From the NCBI RefSeq assembly GCF_014637725.1, contig NZ_BMFC01000002.1, forward strand, positions 124,907 to 188,906: DNA of 64,000 nt. Direction: 5' to 3'. Source of the stretch: Marivita lacus. GTDB taxonomy: Bacteria; Pseudomonadota; Alphaproteobacteria; Rhodobacterales; Rhodobacteraceae. Position numbers and translations under genes: made by a program. How positions within the stretch are numbered: position 1 is the first letter of the stretch; the number at the start of each line of letters is the position of its first letter. The notes under the pieces are model-generated. The model was not told where the DNA came from. It did not search any database and saw nothing but the letters and a program-made list of their open reading frames with translations. This document shows positions 60,898-64,000 of the stretch, piece after piece.

Positions 60898-62502
60898 ATG
60901 AGACTACGATCGCAGGTCATTGCGTCTTCGGAGCAGTTCAAGACCAACATCGCCGCGCATGAAGCGGCGTTGCGGGTGGTGCGCGACGCGGCTGAGATGG
61001 CTGCGGCTGGCGGCGGCGCGCGGTCTCGTGAGCGGCATGTCTCGCGCGGCAAGATGCTGCCCCGCGACCGTGTGGCCAACCTGCTCGACCCCGGATCGCC
61101 CTTTCTCGAGGTCGGTGCGACGGCGGCGCATGGGCTTTACGACGGGGCCGCCCCCTGCGCCGGGGTGATCGCCGGGGTGGGCCGCGTCATGGGCCGTCAG
61201 GTCATGGTGGTGTGCAACGACGCCACGGTGAAGGGCGGAACCTATTACCCGATGACCGTCAAGAAACACCTGCGCGCGCAGGAGATCGCCGAGGAAAACC
61301 ATCTGCCCTGCATCTACCTTGTGGATAGTGGCGGCGCGAACCTGCCCAATCAGGACGAGGTGTTCCCGGATCGCGACCATTTCGGGCGCATCTTCTACAA
61401 TCAGGCGCGCATGTCGGCCAAGGGCATCGCGCAGATCGCCGTGGTCATGGGGTCGTGCACGGCGGGTGGCGCCTATGTGCCCGCCATGTCGGACGTGACG
61501 ATCATCGTCAAGGAACAGGGCACGATCTTTCTGGCCGGACCTCCTCTGGTCAAGGCGGCAACCGGCGAGGTGGTGACGGCCGAGGATCTGGGCGGCGGCG
61601 ATGTGCACACGCGCCTGTCCGGTGTGGCGGATTACCTGGCCGAGGATGACGGGCATGCACTGGCGCTGGCGCGTCGCGCCGTCGGGTCGTTGGGCGGTGC
61701 GTGCGGAGCACACACCCTACGGCAGGCGGCGGAGGCTCCGGCCTATGATCCGGACGAGCTCTTCGGCGTTGTGCCGGGCGATCTGCGCACGCCCTATGAC
61801 ATCCGAGAGGTGATCGCGCGGGTGGTGGACGGATCGTATTTCGACGAGTTCAAGCCGCGTTTCGGTGAAACGCTGGTGACCGGCTTTGCCCATGTCGATG
61901 GCTGGCCGGTGGGGATCGTCGCCAATAATGGCGTGCTGTTTTCCGAGGCCGCACAGAAGGGCGCGCATTTCGTCGAGCTGTGTTCGCAGCGCAAGATCCC
62001 GCTGGTGTTCCTCCAGAACATCACCGGCTTCATGGTGGGCAGGCGCTACGAGAATGAGGGCATTGCACGGCACGGGGCCAAGATGGTGACGGCTGTGGCT
62101 TGCACGAGCGTGCCCAAGATCACCATGCTGGTCGGCGGGTCGTTCGGCGCGGGCAACTACGGCATGTCGGGGCGGGCCTACCAGCCGCGTTTCCTGTGGA
62201 CCTGGCCGAATTCGCGCATCAGCGTCATGGGCGGTGAACAGGCGGCAGGCGTGCTGGCGACCGTGAAGCGTGACGCGATGGAACAGCGCGGCGAGACATG
62301 GTCAGCCGAGGATGAAGCGGCCTTCAAGCGGCCCACGGTCGAGATGTTCGAAGAGCAGGCGCATCCGCTCTATGCCTCGGCCCGGCTTTGGGATGACGGG
62401 ATCATCGACCCGCGCAAGACACGCGCGGTGCTGTCGTTGTCGCTGGAGGCAGCGTTGAACGCGCCCATCGAGGAGACGCGCTTTGGCGTGTTCCGCATGT
62501 GA
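60898..62502 (+). CDS. mccB: Methylcrotonyl-CoA carboxylase, carboxyltransferase (beta) subunit
   Basis: A 534-residue carboxyltransferase that moves CO2 from biotin to 3-methylcrotonyl-CoA. It has the ClpP/crotonase carboxyltransferase halves: [63 protein letters not shown] (biotin site), [15 protein letters not shown], and [43 protein letters not shown]. These are diagnostic of MCC against propionyl-CoA carboxylase. It starts 1 bp after the LprI-like gene. Confidence 0.95.
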   Translation: MRLRSQVIASSEQFKTNIAAHEAALRVVRDAAEMAAAGGGARSRERHVSRGKMLPRDRVANLLDPGSPFLEVGATAAHGLYDGAAPCAGVIAGVGRVMGRQVMVVCNDATVKGGTYYPMTVKKHLRAQEIAEENHLPCIYLVDSGGANLPNQDEVFPDRDHFGRIFYNQARMSAKGIAQIAVVMGSCTAGGAYVPAMSDVTIIVKEQGTIFLAGPPLVKAATGEVVTAEDLGGGDVHTRLSGVADYLAEDDGHALALARRAVGSLGGACGAHTLRQAAEAPAYDPDELFGVVPGDLRTPYDIREVIARVVDGSYFDEFKPRFGETLVTGFAHVDGWPVGIVANNGVLFSEAAQKGAHFVELCSQRKIPLVFLQNITGFMVGRRYENEGIARHGAKMVTAVACTSVPKITMLVGGSFGAGNYGMSGRAYQPRFLWTWPNSRISVMGGEQAAGVLATVKRDAMEQRGETWSAEDEAAFKRPTVEMFEEQAHPLYASARLWDDGIIDPRKTRAVLSLSLEAALNAPIEETRFGVFRM

Positions 62503-62564
62503 CGGGGGCGCTGCCCCCGTCCGCCTGCGGCGGACTCCCCCGGAGTATTTGGGACAAGAAGAAG
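62502..62564. repeat. Dispersed repeat, copy in the mccB-mccA gap
   Basis: ACGGGGGC-GCT-GCCCCCGT (62502-62520), identical over 19 bp to 37710-37728, then TCCGCC-TGC-GGCGGA (62520-62534) and the tail CCCCCGGAGTATTTGGG then ACAAGAAGAAG (62537-62564). It separates two genes that should be made in fixed ratio and could stabilise or process the message. Confidence 0.78.
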
Positions 62565-62588
62565 AGATGAGCTTGGTAAGGGACTGCG

Positions 62589-64000
62589 ATGTTTGACACG
62601 ATCCTGATAGCCAACCGGGGCGAGATCGCCTGCCGGGTGATCGATACCTGCCGTCGTCTGGGGGTGCGCAGCGTGGCGGTGCACTCGGATGTGGACGCGG
62701 ATGCGCGCCATGTGCAGATGGCCGATGTTGCGGTGTCTCTCGGTGGGGCCTCGCCTGTCGAGAGTTACCTGCGCGGCGATGCGATCATCGCGGCAGCGCG
62801 GGCCACGGGCGCGCAGGCGATCCATCCGGGCTACGGGTTCTTGTCGGAAAACCCCGGTTTCGTCGATGCGGTCGAGGCGGCGGGGCTGGTGTTCATCGGC
62901 CCATCGGCATCGGCGATCCGCGCAATGGGGCTCAAGGACGCGGCCAAGGCGCTGATGGCAGAGGCGGGCGTGCCGGTCGTCCCCGGGTATCAGGGGGCCG
63001 AACAGGCGCCGGAGTTGCTGGCGGCGGAGGCCGAGGCGATCGGCTATCCGGTGCTCATCAAGGCGGTCGCGGGCGGTGGCGGCAAGGGGATGCGGCTGGT
63101 GGAGCAGCCAAGGGCCTTTGCCGATGCGCTGGCCTCGGCCCAGTCCGAGGCGAAGACCGCCTTTGGAAATCCCCATGTGCTGATCGAGAAATACATCACC
63201 AGCCCGCGCCATATCGAGGTGCAGGTGTTCGGCGACGGCACGCGCGCGGTGCATCTGTTCGAGCGGGATTGTTCGCTTCAGCGCCGTCATCAGAAGGTGA
63301 TCGAGGAAGCGCCGGCACCCGGCATGACGTTCGAGATGCGTGCCGCGATGGGGCAGGCGGCGGTGCGCGCGGCCGAGGCCATCGGGTATTCCGGGGCGGG
63401 GACTGTCGAGTTCATCGTCGATGGGTCGGACGGGCTGCGCCCCGACGGGTTCTGGTTCATGGAGATGAACACGCGGTTGCAGGTGGAGCATCCGGTGACC
63501 GAGGCGATCACCGGCGTCGACCTTGTGGAATGGCAGTTGCGTGTGGCGTCGGGCGAGCCCTTGCCTTGCGCGCAGGAAGATCTTTCGATCACCGGGCACA
63601 GTTTCGAGGCGCGGCTCTACGCCGAGGATGTGCCGGCGGGGTTCCTGCCCGCCACGGGCCGTCTGTCGCATCTGGCCTTCCCGGCAGGGGCGCGCGCGGA
63701 TACCGGTGTGCGGACGGGAGATGTGATCAGCCCGCATTACGATCCGATGATTGCCAAGGTGATCGTGCACGGGTCGTCGCGGGCGGTTGCCCTGCGCAAG
63801 CTGCGGCGGGCCCTGGCAGGCACGCAGGTGGCGGGCACGGTGACGAACCTGGCCTTTCTCGGGGCATTGGCGCGGCACGAAGGCTTCTCGAACGGTGAGG
63901 TCGATACCTGGCTGATCGGGCGTGACCTCGAGGCGTTGACGGCGGTGCCGGACCCTGCGCCTGCCGCGATCGCGCAAGCGGTGATGGTGCTGACCGGACT
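62589..64000 (+). CDS. mccA: Methylcrotonyl-CoA carboxylase, biotin carboxylase (alpha) subunit, 3' end outside window
   Basis: The first 470 residues of the biotin carboxylase/BCCP subunit, open through the window end. Seen are the N-terminal LIANRGEIACRVI, the ATP-grasp loop GGGGKGMRLVE, EKYITSPRHIEVQVFGD, RDCSLQRRHQKVIEEAPAP and EMNTRLQVEHPVTEAITGVDLVEWQL. The biotinyl domain (with the MKM-type site) must lie to the right. It would charge biotin with bicarbonate for MccB. ATG 62589 follows the repeat after about 25 bp. Confidence 0.93.
   Translation, partial: MFDTILIANRGEIACRVIDTCRRLGVRSVAVHSDVDADARHVQMADVAVSLGGASPVESYLRGDAIIAAARATGAQAIHPGYGFLSENPGFVDAVEAAGLVFIGPSASAIRAMGLKDAAKALMAEAGVPVVPGYQGAEQAPELLAAEAEAIGYPVLIKAVAGGGGKGMRLVEQPRAFADALASAQSEAKTAFGNPHVLIEKYITSPRHIEVQVFGDGTRAVHLFERDCSLQRRHQKVIEEAPAPGMTFEMRAAMGQAAVRAAEAIGYSGAGTVEFIVDGSDGLRPDGFWFMEMNTRLQVEHPVTEAITGVDLVEWQLRVASGEPLPCAQEDLSITGHSFEARLYAEDVPAGFLPATGRLSHLAFPAGARADTGVRTGDVISPHYDPMIAKVIVHGSSRAVALRKLRRALAGTQVAGTVTNLAFLGALARHEGFSNGEVDTWLIGRDLEALTAVPDPAPAAIAQAVMVLTG

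Noticed and set aside
1-64000. tRNA, rRNA, CRISPR array, insertion sequence or integrase
   Set aside because: I read all gaps over 50 bp and saw no cloverleaf, regularly spaced repeats, terminal inverted repeats with target duplications, or transposase-like proteins.

Overview
The window is a contiguous stretch of chromosome from an alphaproteobacterium of the Rhodobacterales (Roseobacter group). This placement rests on the high GC, a complete gene transfer agent (GTA) cluster with the Rhodobacter capsulatus gene order next to cysE, a pdhA-pdhB-pdhC operon with a lipoyl domain on E1 beta, and tightly overlapping ATGA gene junctions. I see no rRNA, tRNA, CRISPR array, transposase or integrase.

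Layout. 1-4618 (+): the 3' end of methylmalonyl-CoA mutase, then a VOC protein, a GNAT acetyltransferase, a TerB/DnaJ-like protein, an endonuclease/exonuclease/phosphatase (EEP) family protein and a small exported protein. 4622-5674 (-): a YeeE/YedE membrane protein. 5886-9703 (-) and 9968-16519 (+): a divergent peptide-type ABC transporter, with binding protein and two permeases to the left and a fused double ATPase to the right, followed by a lipoprotein-like EEP protein, an ArgE-like deacetylase, an FAD oxidoreductase and an M20 amidohydrolase. 16788-22258: rsgA, a possible glycosyltransferase, fabF, mltG and a TauE/SafE exporter. 22504-36775: the GTA cluster (g1 to g15) with one extra coupled gene, then cysE. 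37778-41777 (-): the pyruvate dehydrogenase operon with two small extra reading frames between its subunit genes. 42069-43838: a large acidic protein with a glycosidase-like Glu pair. 43890-49172: ftsB-like gene, pgk, tandem cyclophilins, a DUF3179 protein and tyrS. 49228-56721: anmK, moaA, a lipoprotein, an AlkD-like protein, glmS, glmU and a Gph-like phosphatase. 56770-64000: a PPOX-fold protein and a leucine/isovalerate (liu) operon: ivd, small membrane protein, acyl-CoA ligase, LprI-like protein, mccB, mccA (cut by the window end).

How the genes work together. The GTA cluster encodes packaging (g1, g2), head (g3 to g5), neck (g6 to g8) and tail/baseplate (g9 to g15) of a phage-like particle. 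Lysis and regulatory genes are not in the window, as is usual for this system. The liu operon converts isovaleryl-CoA to 3-methylglutaconyl-CoA; its first gene has a promoter abutted by a perfect operator-like palindrome. Methylmalonyl-CoA mutase at the left edge belongs to propionyl-CoA assimilation. The transporter and hydrolases at 6-16.5 kb suggest uptake and breakdown of peptides or N-acyl amino acids.

Between genes there is a dispersed, hairpin-rich repeat with a conserved TATTT...AGAGAAGA-like tail. It occurs near 18.9, 37.7, 50.4 (an inverted pair) and 62.5 kb, with a partial copy near 1.3 kb. Other regulatory candidates are direct-repeat arrays upstream of cysE and the DUF3179 gene, short leader reading frames before the 42-kb gene and rsgA, and a 24-codon frame between pdhB and pdhC. 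The window holds no obviously new multi-gene defence or biosynthetic system; the most unusual material is these small frames and regulatory patterns.
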